A stretch of 64,000 nt of DNA from an uncultured Myxococcales bacterium (lineage in GTDB: Bacteria > Myxococcota_A > UBA9042). The stretch is taken from the NCBI GenBank assembly GCA_903929795.1, contig CAIYWC010000161.1, positions 1-64,000 on the forward strand. The letters are read 5' to 3'. This document shows positions 21,807-30,226 of the stretch, piece after piece. Position 1 is the first letter of the stretch; the number at the start of each line of letters is the position of its first letter. The notes beneath the pieces were generated by a model. It was not told where the DNA came from. It searched no databases and saw nothing but the letters and a program-made list of their open reading frames with translations. Both the position numbers and the translations under genes were made by a program.

Positions 21807-24410
21807 TTAGCCGCCTTTGTCGTCGCCGACGTCGCGCTCGGTAAAGTGCTCAAAACTCACGACTTTCTCGCCGTCGCCCAGGTTGATCAGCCGCACGCCT
21901 TGCGTGTTGCGGCCGATGACGCGGATTTCCGTGGCGAGAATGCGCAGCAGCGTGCCGCCGTCGGTGACCAGGATGACCTCGCCGTCGGGCTCAATCGCGC
22001 GGACGCCGACGACCTTGCCGTTGCGCGCCGTCGTCTTGATGGAAATCACGCCGCGCCCGCCGCGATTTTGCATCCGGTACGCAGTCGGCGGCGTGGCCTT
22101 GCCGTAGCCGTTCTCGCACACCGTCAGCAGCGCCAGGCCCTTGTAGCCGGTCTCGCCCTCGGTGTCCTCGCCCTCGATGGCCTCGACTTCCGGGGCTTCC
22201 TCGTCCACGACTTCCTGGCCCGTCCCTGGCACGACCGCCAAGCTGACGACGGAATCCTTGCCGTTCAACAAGATACCGCGCACGCCGCGTGTCGCCCGAC
22301 CCATCGGCCGCACGTCGGTGGAGTGGAAGTGGATCGACATGCCGTCGCGCGTTCCCAGCACGACGTTGTCGCTGTCGTGCAAGACCTTGGCGTCGATCAG
22401 GTCGTCGCCCTCGTCCAGCACGATGGCGATGATGCCGGTCGCGCGGATCTTGGCGTACTGCATGAGGTCGGTCTTCTTGACGGTGCCGAACTTGGTCGCC
22501 AGCAGCATGTAGGCGTCTTCGACGAATTCGCGAATCGGCACAACGGCTTTGACGTCCTCCTTGGCCTCGACGGGAATCAGGTTGACGATCGGCTTGCCGC
22601 GCGTGCTCGCCGCGCCCGCCGGGACGTCGTAGACCTTCAAGCCGTAGACCTTGCCCAAGCTCGTGAAGATCAACAGGTCCTGGTGCGCACTGGCGACGAA
22701 CAGGTCGATGACGAAGTCCTCTTCCTTGGTCGACATGCCCGATTTACCGCGGCCGCCGCGCCGTTGCGCGCGATACGCAGACAGCGGCGTGCGCTTGATG
22801 TAGCCGGTGCGCGAAATGGTGACAACCATGTCCTCGTCGGCAATCAGGTCTTCCATCGACAGCGACGCGTGGTCTTCCACGATGTCCGTGCGCCGGGCGT
22901 CGCCGTATTCGTCGCGGATCGCGATGAGCTCCCCCTTGATCACGCCCATCAGCACGTCGTCGCTCTCCAACACCGACTTCAACCACGCGATTTGCTTCAT
23001 CAACTCGTCGAACTCGGCGCGGATCTTGTCGCGCTCCAAGCCCGTGAGCCGCTGCAGCCGCATGTCCAGGATCGCCTGCGCTTGCAGGTCGCTCAGGGCA
23101 AAACGCGTCACCAGGCGCTCGCGCGCGGCGGTCGGATCCGGGCTGGCACGGATGATTTCGATCACCTCGTCCAGGTGGTCCAACGCGATGAGCAAGCCCT
23201 GCAGAATGTGCGCGCGCGCCTCGGCCTGCTTGAGCAGAAACAGGCACCGGCGCGTCACGACTTCGCGGCGGTGGTCGATGAAATGCTCGAGCATCTCTTT
23301 CAACGTCAGCACCTGCGGCTGGCCCGCGACGATCGCCAAGTTGATGATACCAAAGCCAGATTGCAGCGCCGTCTGGTGGTAGAGGTGGTTGAGCACGACC
23401 TGGGCAATCGCGTCGCGCTTCAGCTCGATGACCATGCGCATGCCAGTCCGGTCGGACTCGTCGCGCAAGTCGCTGATGCCCTCGATCTTCTTGTCGCGCA
23501 CAAGCTCAGCGATGTGCTCGATCAGCCGCGCCTTGTTCACCTGGTACGGCAGCTCGTCGACGATGATCGCCTCGCGGCCGCCTTTTTTCTCCGTCTCGAT
23601 GTGGGTTTTTGCCCGCACCTTGATCTTGCCGCGGCCGGTCGCATACGCGTCCACGATGCCCTGGCGGCCAAAAATCGTACCGCCGGTTGGAAAATCCGGG
23701 CCTTTGACGAATTGCATCAACCCGCGCACGTCGACAAACGGATCCTCGATGAGCGCGATCGTCGCGTCGATGATTTCGACCAGGTTGTGCGGCGGAATGT
23801 TGGTCGCCATGCCAACCGCGATGCCGCCGGACCCGTTGACAAGCAGGTTCGGCACGCGCGTGGGCAGCACTGTCGGCTCGTGATCGTGACCGTCGTAATT
23901 GGGCTGGAAATCAACGGTTTCCTTGTCCAGATCCGCCAGCAGCTCGTGCGCCAGCTTGCTCATGCGCACTTCGGTGTAACGCATCGCCGCCGCGGGATCG
24001 CCGTCGACCGAGCCGAAATTCCCCTGGCCGTCCACCAGCAGGTAGCGCAGCGCGAATGGCTGGGCCATGCGCACAATCGTGTCGTACACCGACTGATCGC
24101 CGTGCGGATGGTACTTGCCGATGCAGTCGCCGACGACGCGCGCCGACTTCTTGTAGGCCAAATTCCAATTGTTTTTCAACTCGTACATCGTGAACAGCAC
24201 GCGCCGGTGCACGGGCTTCAAGCCGTCGCGCACGTCGGGCAGCGCGCGGCCGACGATGACGCTCATGGCGTAATCGACGTACGACGAGCGCATCTCGTCT
24301 TCGATGTGGATGGTGGCAATATTGCCGGCGTTGTTGTCGCCGCCGCCGTTGCCGTCGCCGGGCGGCGGGGTCAGGTCGTCGACGCTGTCAGGTGTATCGC
24401 TGTTGGCCAT
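21807..24410 (-). CDS. gyrA: DNA gyrase subunit A
   Basis: Type IIA topoisomerase A subunit, 867 residues. Start ATG 24410 with GGAG upstream gives a Gly/Asp-rich 23-residue N-terminal extension relative to E. coli. The catalytic Tyr is Y145 (RYTEVRM). The breakage-reunion core reads [20 protein letters not shown]: the position of E. coli Ser83 is Gln106 and that of Ala84 is Ser107, while Asp87 is kept (D110). The C-terminal domain has the GyrA box QRRGGRG, which marks gyrase rather than topoisomerase IV, and an acidic insertion near [18 protein letters not shown] good promoter lies upstream. Confidence 0.97.
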   Translation of the reverse strand: MANSDTPDSVDDLTPPPGDGNGGGDNNAGNIATIHIEDEMRSSYVDYAMSVIVGRALPDVRDGLKPVHRRVLFTMYELKNNWNLAYKKSARVVGDCIGKYHPHGDQSVYDTIVRMAQPFALRYLLVDGQGNFGSVDGDPAAAMRYTEVRMSKLAHELLADLDKETVDFQPNYDGHDHEPTVLPTRVPNLLVNGSGGIAVGMATNIPPHNLVEIIDATIALIEDPFVDVRGLMQFVKGPDFPTGGTIFGRQGIVDAYATGRGKIKVRAKTHIETEKKGGREAIIVDELPYQVNKARLIEHIAELVRDKKIEGISDLRDESDRTGMRMVIELKRDAIAQVVLNHLYHQTALQSGFGIINLAIVAGQPQVLTLKEMLEHFIDHRREVVTRRCLFLLKQAEARAHILQGLLIALDHLDEVIEIIRASPDPTAARERLVTRFALSDLQAQAILDMRLQRLTGLERDKIRAEFDELMKQIAWLKSVLESDDVLMGVIKGELIAIRDEYGDARRTDIVEDHASLSMEDLIADEDMVVTISRTGYIKRTPLSAYRAQRRGGRGKSGMSTKEEDFVIDLFVASAHQDLLIFTSLGKVYGLKVYDVPAGAASTRGKPIVNLIPVEAKEDVKAVVPIREFVEDAYMLLATKFGTVKKTDLMQYAKIRATGIIAIVLDEGDDLIDAKVLHDSDNVVLGTRDGMSIHFHSTDVRPMGRATRGVRGILLNGKDSVVSLAVVPGTGQEVVDEEAPEVEAIEGEDTEGETGYKGLALLTVCENGYGKATPPTAYRMQNRGGRGVISIKTTARNGKVVGVRAIEPDGEVILVTDGGTLLRILATEIRVIGRNTQGVRLINLGDGEKVVSFEHFTERDVGDDKGG

Positions 24411-24446
24411 GTAAGAACTCCGGGGCTGCCGGCTGAAGGGGCCCGA

Positions 24447-24475
24447 AGTGTACGCTGGATCGCGCCCCGCGTCAA
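24447..24475 (-). promoter_or_regulatory. Promoter candidate of gyrA
   Basis: Minus strand: TTGACG (24475-24470), 17 bases, TACACT (24452-24447), 36 bases before the ATG. This is among the best matches in the window. Confidence 0.65.
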
Positions 24476-24562
24476 CGCGACCGGCCACCTGCGTCGCAAG
24501 CTAACCTCTTGAAAGAACGCGATTCCTCTCTGTGCGCTCCGACCGAAGTTCGAGATCGTCCG

Positions 24563-24659
24563 TCCGCGATCCGCAGGGTGCCACCGGAGGTGCACGCTTG
24601 CGGTCCCAGTCCGAAATGCAACAGCTCTGACCGCAAGATTTTGGTGTTGGAGATTAGGT
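24563..24659 (-). repeat. Dispersed ~95-bp repeat, copy B
   Basis: Same element and orientation as copy A, with the conserved CTGTTGCATTTCGGACT core on the minus strand. It contains a 6-bp GCGGTC/GACCGC pairing around that core. It lies upstream of ugd, about 90 bases before its -35 box. Confidence 0.8.
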
Positions 24660-24749
24660 TGAGATTCTTGAGCCGCGGCCGCGCCGCACCGCGATTCACG
24701 TTGGCCGCAACGTGGGCTGGCCGCCCGCGTGACAATCCGCCGCGAACGG

Positions 24750-24779
24750 TTGACCGAATTGCGCGGCAAACCGTACACT
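24750..24779 (+). promoter_or_regulatory. Promoter candidate of ugd
   Basis: TTGACC (24750-24755), 18 bases, TACACT (24774-24779), 51 bases before the ATG. Confidence 0.6.
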
Positions 24780-24830
24780 GCGGGCCCTTTCGCGGGCGCG
24801 ATCCTGCTGCCCGAACGGCTGTGAGAAGTC

Positions 24831-26132
24831 ATGAAGATTGCTGTGATTGGAACTGGTTACGTGGGTCTTGTCGCCGGCGCCTGCTTTGCCCACAGCGGCA
24901 ACCATGTGACGTGCGTGGACATCGACGTGCAAAAAGTCGAGCGCCTGCGCCGCGGCGAAATCCCGATTTTTGAACCGGGCCTGGACGAGCTGGTGCTGAA
25001 CAACGTCGCGCACGGCCGGCTGCATTTCACCACGTCGACCGCGGAAGCGGTGGCGGACGCGCAGGCGGTGTTCATCGCCGTGGGCACGCCGCCGCAGGAG
25101 GACGGCTCCGCGGACCTGTCGCGCGTGCTCCAGGTGGCGCGGACCATCGCCGACAGCCTGACGGACTACACGGTGGTCGTGACCAAATCGACCGTGCCGA
25201 TCGGCACCAACGCCAAGGTCCACGATATTCTGGCGGCGCACGCGAAGCACGGCTTTGACGTGGCGTCCAATCCGGAATTCTTGAAAGAAGGCGCGGCGTT
25301 GGACGATTTCCTCAAGCCCGACCGCGTCGTGATTGGCACCGCGACCGAGCGCGCGCGCGGGGTTCTGCACGAGCTGTACCTGCCGTTCGTCGAGAACCCG
25401 GAGCAGATCCTGTTCATGGACATCCGCTCGGCGGAGATGACGAAGTATGCGGCCAACGCGATGCTGGCGACGCGTATTTCATTCATGAATGAAGTCGCGA
25501 ACTTGTGCGAAAAAGTCGGCGCCGACGTCACCGAAGTCAAGCGCGGCATCGGCACGGACAGCCGGATCGGCATGGCGTTCCTCAACGCCGGTATCGGCTA
25601 CGGCGGCTCGTGTTTTCCCAAGGATGTCAAAGCGTTGATGATGACAGGCCGCCAGAACGGCTTCGCCATGGAGATTCTGTCGGCGGTGGAGTCGGTCAAC
25701 GACCAACAGAAGTCGGTGCTGGCGCGCAAAGTTCAGGAGACTTTTGGCGCGCACCTGGCGGGCAAGCGCGTCGCGCTGCTCGGCCTCGCGTTCAAGCCGG
25801 ACACGGACGACATGCGCGAGGCGCCCGCGCTGGTGATCGCGCGCACGCTGACGCGCGACGGCGCGCAGGTGGTGGCCTACGACCCGGTCGCCACGGATAC
25901 GGCGCGCGTTGAGCTGGGCGAATCCATTGTGTATGCAGGCAGTTGGCAAGAAGCGGTCGCGAACGCGGACGCGATCCTGCTGGTGACGGAGTGGCGCGAG
26001 TTGCGCGGGATTTCGCCTGCGGAGCTGGCCGCCGCGACGCCGTGCCGGCTGGTCTTTGATGGCCGCAACGCGCTCGATCCGACCGCGATGCGCGCCGCGG
26101 GCTTTGCCTATCACGCCATGGGTCGGCCGTAG
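24831..26132 (+). CDS. ugd: UDP-glucose 6-dehydrogenase
   Basis: A 433-residue NAD-dependent enzyme that oxidises UDP-glucose to UDP-glucuronate for surface polysaccharides. Seen: Rossmann motif IAVIGTGYVGLVAGACFA at the N-terminus, VFIAVGTPPQEDGSADLS, TKSTVPIGT, SNPEFLKEGAALDDF, and the catalytic Cys261 in GYGGSCFPKDVKAL. The C-terminal NAD/UDP domain has LGLAFKPDTDDMREAPAL. Length is typical. It is monocistronic as far as visible, with its own promoter, and is convergent with dusB. A second, different UDP-sugar dehydrogenase lies at 36534. Confidence 0.95.
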   Translation: MKIAVIGTGYVGLVAGACFAHSGNHVTCVDIDVQKVERLRRGEIPIFEPGLDELVLNNVAHGRLHFTTSTAEAVADAQAVFIAVGTPPQEDGSADLSRVLQVARTIADSLTDYTVVVTKSTVPIGTNAKVHDILAAHAKHGFDVASNPEFLKEGAALDDFLKPDRVVIGTATERARGVLHELYLPFVENPEQILFMDIRSAEMTKYAANAMLATRISFMNEVANLCEKVGADVTEVKRGIGTDSRIGMAFLNAGIGYGGSCFPKDVKALMMTGRQNGFAMEILSAVESVNDQQKSVLARKVQETFGAHLAGKRVALLGLAFKPDTDDMREAPALVIARTLTRDGAQVVAYDPVATDTARVELGESIVYAGSWQEAVANADAILLVTEWRELRGISPAELAAATPCRLVFDGRNALDPTAMRAAGFAYHAMGRP

Positions 26133-26135
26133 CCC

Positions 26136-26150
26136 GCGTAATGATTACGC
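26136..26150. other. 15-bp palindrome between convergent ugd and dusB
   Basis: GCGTAATGATTACGC is a perfect inverted repeat about a central G, spanning the end of dusB and the 12-base gap after ugd. It is too short and lacks a T-run, so a terminator role is doubtful. Confidence 0.35.
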
Positions 26151-27266
26151 CGCGACGCTGACTTGCACCGCGTCCACGCGCGCGGCCTCCGCCCACGTTT
26201 CCAGCTCCCCGGTGTCGGCGGCGACAAAAAACCGCTCGATCCAGTCGAACATCGCCTCGGTCGTTTGAGCCCGCATCGCGCGTTCGCGCAGCAACGACCC
26301 GAATTCCATGCCTTTTGTCATCCGCGCGAGCACCTGCTTCAGGCGCCCGGGGATCGCGTGCGCCGGGATCCGCTCGGCGGCCATCTCGGCAAACGCCCGC
26401 AGCACGCGCAGGCGCTCGGCGCCATCGACCACGCGCTGCGGCTTGCCGTGAATCAGGTCATCGATCTGCCCGAAAATCCACGGATTCATGATCGCTGCGC
26501 GGCCGATCATCACGCCCGCGACGCCCGGCGTGCGCGCGCGCCAGATCGCCTCTTCCGCCGTCGTCACGTCGCCTGAACCGACCACGGGCACCCGCACGTT
26601 CGCCGCGACGTCGGCCACCACCTGCCAATCCGCCTCGCCCGTGTAGAGCTGCAGCCGCGTCCGGCCGTGCACCGCGATCATCTGCGCCCCGGCTTCTTCA
26701 ACCATTTTAGCAACTTGCACGGCATTGATCGAGTCCGCACCCCAGCCGCTGCGGATCTTCACCGTCACCGGCACCTGCACCGCGCCCACGGTCCGCTCCA
26801 CCAGCCGTGCCAGCGCATCGCACTGCCGCATCAGCTCCGCGCCGCCGCCGCGTTTGACGACTTTTGGCGCCGGGCAGCCGCAGTTGATGTCGACGATTTG
26901 CGCGCCGGCGTCCTGCGCGATCTGCGCCGCGTTCGCCATCCGCTCGATCTCCGCGCCGAAGATCTGCACGGACAGCGGGTTCTCGATCGTCGCGTCGAAC
27001 GCCAGGCGCGCGGCGGACTTCATGTTGGCGCGCGTCAGGCCTTCGATTGAAATGAATTCAGTGACATACAGACCGACCGTGTCCGTCGACGCCAAGCCGC
27101 ACATCCGGCGGAACGCGCTGTCGGTCACGCCGGACATGGGCGCGAGCACGAACGGGCGCTGGACGCGGACCGGCCCGATGTTGAAAGGCGCGATGTCCGC
27201 GTGCGGTCCGGGACCGACGCCCAGCGCGGTACTCGTCGTCGGTGTCAATTCAGGGGCGTTGGCCAT
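26145..27266 (-). CDS. dusB: tRNA-dihydrouridine synthase, DusB type
   Basis: FMN- and NADPH-dependent enzyme reducing uridines in the tRNA D-loop. The 373 residues include the N-terminal VLAPMSGVTDSAFRRM (FMN site), IVDINCGCPAPKVVKRGGG with the catalytic Cys in the GCP motif, VTVKIRSGWG, IAVHGRTRLQLYTGEADW, GSGDVTTAEEA and GVMIGRAAIMNPWIF. A ~30-residue N-terminal extension precedes the core. No clear ribosome-binding site precedes ATG 27266. A promoter candidate lies at the edge of repeat copy C. Confidence 0.93.
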   Translation of the reverse strand: MANAPELTPTTSTALGVGPGPHADIAPFNIGPVRVQRPFVLAPMSGVTDSAFRRMCGLASTDTVGLYVTEFISIEGLTRANMKSAARLAFDATIENPLSVQIFGAEIERMANAAQIAQDAGAQIVDINCGCPAPKVVKRGGGAELMRQCDALARLVERTVGAVQVPVTVKIRSGWGADSINAVQVAKMVEEAGAQMIAVHGRTRLQLYTGEADWQVVADVAANVRVPVVGSGDVTTAEEAIWRARTPGVAGVMIGRAAIMNPWIFGQIDDLIHGKPQRVVDGAERLRVLRAFAEMAAERIPAHAIPGRLKQVLARMTKGMEFGSLLRERAMRAQTTEAMFDWIERFFVAADTGELETWAEAARVDAVQVSVAA

Positions 27267-27308
27267 GGCGTGGGTGCAAATCGGCGCGCAGGGTCGCGCG
27301 GGGCCGGC

Positions 27309-27337
27309 AGTCTACACATGCTGACCGCAAACGAACA
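27309..27337 (-). promoter_or_regulatory. Candidate promoter of dusB at the edge of repeat copy C
   Basis: Minus strand: TGTTCG (27337-27332), 17 bases, TAGACT (27314-27309), 42 bases before the ATG. It parallels the pncC promoter at copy A, base for base in the -35 box. Confidence 0.4.
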
Positions 27338-27417
27338 CCCCATTTCCATGGGCAGACCTGTTGCATTTCGGACTTGGACCGCGAGCGCGCACCTCCGGAG
27401 GCACGGCGCGGATGACG
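27322..27417 (+). repeat. Dispersed ~95-bp repeat, copy C
   Basis: Inverted relative to copies A and B. The core CTGTTGCATTTCGGACT is at 27359-27375, followed by GGACCGCGAGCGCGCACC. It lies between dusB and the preceding cyclic-nucleotide-domain gene. Confidence 0.8.
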
Positions 27418-27489
27418 GAGGCTGCGACGTGGGAATTCGGTCAGCTTGCAAAGCGGCTTGCGGCGCTCGCGTCGCAGAATTCGGCGCTG

Positions 27490-28134
27490 TCAGCGCGGCA
27501 GCTTGTGGGGCAGGGTCACCTGGCTGTCGGGCCGCAGGAAGGTCACGCGGTCCAGGTCAGCCAGGTTCTGCGTGTCCTCGATCTTGACGTCCCAGTCATC
27601 GATCGCGGCCTGCACTTTCATCAACGCCGGGCGTGTCGCCGGCGCCGCCGCCACCACTTGCGAGGCCGACTGCGCGCGGCCGCGGTTGCCGCTCAGGATC
27701 GTCGTCAGCCGCTGGTTCGCCATCCGCAGCTGCCGTACGCCGGCGATGGCAATCTGCTCCTGAAACCGCAGCGCCACCGGGCTCGATGCGCGCAGCAGCT
27801 TCTCAAACACGTCGCGCGTCAGCTCCAGCGCCACGACGGGCTCCTCCGCCACCACGGACGCCGACCGCGGCGAGCGATCCACAAGCGCCAGCTGCCCGAC
27901 GATCTGCCCCGCGCGCAGCGTCGCCAGCACTTTGTCGCCTTCTTCCGTGCGCTTGGTCACGTTCACGGACCCGGTCGCAAGCAAAAAGCACGACTGCCCG
28001 ACGGTCCCTTCGCGGCAGAGCACGTCGCCCTGGGCATAAGCCCGCGCTGGCGCGGCAGAAGCCAGCAATTTCAGCTCATTGGACGGGTAGTCCTGCAGCG
28101 CCGGCAGGGCGCGCAAGTCAATTTGTTCGGACAT
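27490..28134 (-). CDS. Cyclic-nucleotide-binding-domain protein, no effector domain
   Basis: A 214-residue protein with a CRP-like binding domain (~10-125) followed by a helical tail without a helix-turn-helix. The phosphate-binding cassette reads GQLALVDRSPRSAS: the Arg that contacts phosphate is kept, but the ribose-contacting Glu of the usual GE pair is Gln, so cyclic nucleotide binding may be weak or lost. GGAG seven bases before ATG 28134 favours this start over a GTG four codons earlier. It is downstream of a second CNB gene by 82 bases on the same strand, so the two probably share a transcript. Confidence 0.8.
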   Translation of the reverse strand: MSEQIDLRALPALQDYPSNELKLLASAAPARAYAQGDVLCREGTVGQSCFLLATGSVNVTKRTEEGDKVLATLRAGQIVGQLALVDRSPRSASVVAEEPVVALELTRDVFEKLLRASSPVALRFQEQIAIAGVRQLRMANQRLTTILSGNRGRAQSASQVVAAAPATRPALMKVQAAIDDWDVKIEDTQNLADLDRVTFLRPDSQVTLPHKLPR

Positions 28135-28216
28135 GGCGTTCTCCACAGGTCAAGGGCCGGTCGGGGCGGTTTCCAAAGTCGTTGATGAATGGGGCAATTG
28201 AATCAATGGCTTGAGT

Positions 28217-28789
28217 CTAGTCGCCCGTCAGCCGCGCCCAAATGCGCGACAGCAGTGAAGGCGAGTCCGACGGCTCCGACGGCGTTCGACCGGCCGGACC
28301 CACCGGCGCCGCCTTGAATGCTCCGCTGGTCTTGGGATTCAGCAACGTATCGATCTGCTTGTTGATTTGCCGCAATCGCCGGGTCACGTCGCTGATGACG
28401 GCGCTGATGATAGTCGCGCTCGCCGCCGGGCACGTCTGACGCAGCTGCAAGAGGCCGGCGCGGTTCAGCTCATAGACAATGGTTTCGCTGACCGCCGTGA
28501 CCGTGCATGCCCGCGGCGCCGGGTCCAGGACTGCCATCTCGCCCACGACCTCGCCCGCGCCGATGGAGCCGACCGTCGTTCGCACGCCCTTGACGTCGTC
28601 CAATTCCACCCGCAGGTGGCCGCCGGAGACGATCACCATCGTGTCGCCGCGTTCGCCCTGAGCGAAGACGGTCTCGCCAGCGCCGAATTGCCGCACCCGG
28701 AGCACGCCGATCACGGCATCGCACGCAGCGTCGTCAAAATCCTTGAACAGCGGAATACGGCGCAAGATCGCCCGATTTTGATCCGACAT
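28217..28789 (-). CDS. Cyclic-nucleotide-binding-domain protein
   Basis: A 190-residue single-domain protein. The N-terminal ~125 residues form a CRP-like fold (LFKDFDDAACDAVIGVL; VFAQGERGDTMVIVSGGHLRV) with an intact cassette GEMAVLDPAPRACTV, including both Glu and Arg. The remaining ~60 residues are helical then Pro/Ser-rich, with no DNA-binding domain. ATG 28789 follows GGGGAG. With its downstream neighbour this makes a tandem pair of CNB-only proteins, possible regulatory subunits; the partner is not obvious nearby. Confidence 0.82.
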   Translation of the reverse strand: MSDQNRAILRRIPLFKDFDDAACDAVIGVLRVRQFGAGETVFAQGERGDTMVIVSGGHLRVELDDVKGVRTTVGSIGAGEVVGEMAVLDPAPRACTVTAVSETIVYELNRAGLLQLRQTCPAASATIISAVISDVTRRLRQINKQIDTLLNPKTSGAFKAAPVGPAGRTPSEPSDSPSLLSRIWARLTGD

Positions 28790-28957
28790 CACAACTCCCC
28801 ACAGCTGGACGAACGCCGCAAAGGCGCTGCCGACGCCGTGTCCCGACCCACACGTGGCATTGCCGCGATGTTACCACGGATTCGCTTGGGCGCCAGTCCG
28901 CGCGCACAACCCCACGGTCAACTTGCGCAGTGGCCATGGCGGCATCATCCTGTAGGC

Positions 28958-30226
28958 ATGAACGCGCGTCCGACCCCACCTCTGCGGCACCTCTGGCACC
29001 CGGTGGTCGCGTTGTTTTTGCTCGTGGGTTGCAGCAAGGAATCGGTGCGCTGTGAGTCGGGGCTGTGTCCCTCGGGTTTTGCCTGCAACCCGGATTCCGG
29101 CCAGTGCGAAGCGCTGACGACGGCGGTGACCAAGACATCAGGGCTGATCGGCCGGCTCTCGGCCGTGCGGACAGCGGACGGGCAGTTGGGCGTCGCGGCG
29201 TTTTCCGCGGATCGCAAAAGCCTCGTGTGGCTGCGGGAATCGCAAGGCGACTGGCAGCCGAGCTTTCTGGCGGGCCCCGCCGCGAGCGCGCAGGAGGCAC
29301 CGGCGGGTCACACCTCAGCTGCGGTGGTGGACGCGGCGGGCGTGGCCCATCTGGCCTGGCGACGGGCGGGCGATGCGACCTTGTGGTACGCGACGCAAGG
29401 GCCAAGCGGTTGGCAGCGCGAACAAGTGACCGTCGCGGCGGCAGGAACGGTGGGCGCGGCGCTCGCCATCGGCATCTGGCAGGACAACCCGGTCATCGCC
29501 TGGCGCGCGCTGGACATCCAAAACGTGCGGGTGGCGCACAAGGTCGGCGATTCGTGGCTGCTGGAGACCTTGCCGCCGCCCGCGGCGCTGCCCGGCGACA
29601 CGACGGTGGCGGTCGACCTCGGGCGGTCGCTGGCGCTGGTTGTCCTGCCTGGCGGTCCGGCGGTCGCGGCGTACGAGGCGACGCGCGGCGACCTCGTGCT
29701 GGCGGTCCGCGGCGCGCAAACGTGGGACGTTTCGCGGCTGGCGGGCGTGGATCCCAAATCAGGGGCAGATCTGGGCGACGTCGGCATGCCCGTCGCCGCG
29801 GCGCTCGGTCCGGCGTCGGAGCTCGTGCTGGCGTATCGCGATCGCGCCAACGATCGCGTCTGGCTGGCGCGGTCCAAGGCGGGCGTGCTCTCCAATCAGC
29901 TGGTCATGGATGGCCAGCGCGTGGATCCCGTCCACCAGACGACCCGCTCGGATTTGCTCGGTACAGTATTGGCCGTCGTCGTGCTGCCGACCGGCTTGGC
30001 GGTGGTCGCGGCGCAAGATGGGTCCGCGATGCACGTCCGCGTGGCCGCCGAGACGCCAGCAGGCGGGTTTGCCACCTACACGGTGCCAGGGACGCTGCAA
30101 GCCTGGCCGACGCTTGTCGTGCAGCCGGACGCGACCGCGCTCTGCCTATGGCTGGACCTGACCGATCCGGCCGCGCCTGGCACCGGCCGCCTTCAGCGCT
30201 GGGCTGTGCCACAGGGGGGCGAATGA
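28958..30226 (+). CDS. Lipoprotein with beta-propeller-like sequence
   Basis: A 422-residue lipoprotein, lipidated Cys25 after LFLLVG. A short Cys module follows (VRCESGLCPSGFACNP), then ~370 residues of repeated strands with alternating Ala/Val/Trp and Asp/Gly turns (GHTSAAVVDAAGVAHLAWRR, GIWQDNPVIAWRALD, GPASELVLAYRDRANDRVWL). This pattern resembles a six- or seven-bladed propeller, which is an inference from periodicity. ATG 28958 is the first Met before the signal peptide; a longer open frame upstream is non-coding in character. The stop overlaps the next lipoprotein gene (ATGA). Confidence 0.75.
   Translation: MNARPTPPLRHLWHPVVALFLLVGCSKESVRCESGLCPSGFACNPDSGQCEALTTAVTKTSGLIGRLSAVRTADGQLGVAAFSADRKSLVWLRESQGDWQPSFLAGPAASAQEAPAGHTSAAVVDAAGVAHLAWRRAGDATLWYATQGPSGWQREQVTVAAAGTVGAALAIGIWQDNPVIAWRALDIQNVRVAHKVGDSWLLETLPPPAALPGDTTVAVDLGRSLALVVLPGGPAVAAYEATRGDLVLAVRGAQTWDVSRLAGVDPKSGADLGDVGMPVAAALGPASELVLAYRDRANDRVWLARSKAGVLSNQLVMDGQRVDPVHQTTRSDLLGTVLAVVVLPTGLAVVAAQDGSAMHVRVAAETPAGGFATYTVPGTLQAWPTLVVQPDATALCLWLDLTDPAAPGTGRLQRWAVPQGGE

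Larger units (their letters stand above)
24411..24830. other. 420-base intergenic region between gyrA and ugd
   Basis: No gene seen. It holds the gyrA promoter candidate (24447-24475), repeat copy B (24563-24659) and the ugd promoter candidate (24750-24779). The stretch 24476-24562 shows nothing recognisable. Confidence 0.7.

Noticed and set aside
20067-24512. 1481-codon plus-strand open frame opposite gyrA and the GT-C-like gene
   Set aside because: It is antisense to firm genes, with Arg/Gln/His-rich sequence typical of GC-rich shadow frames.
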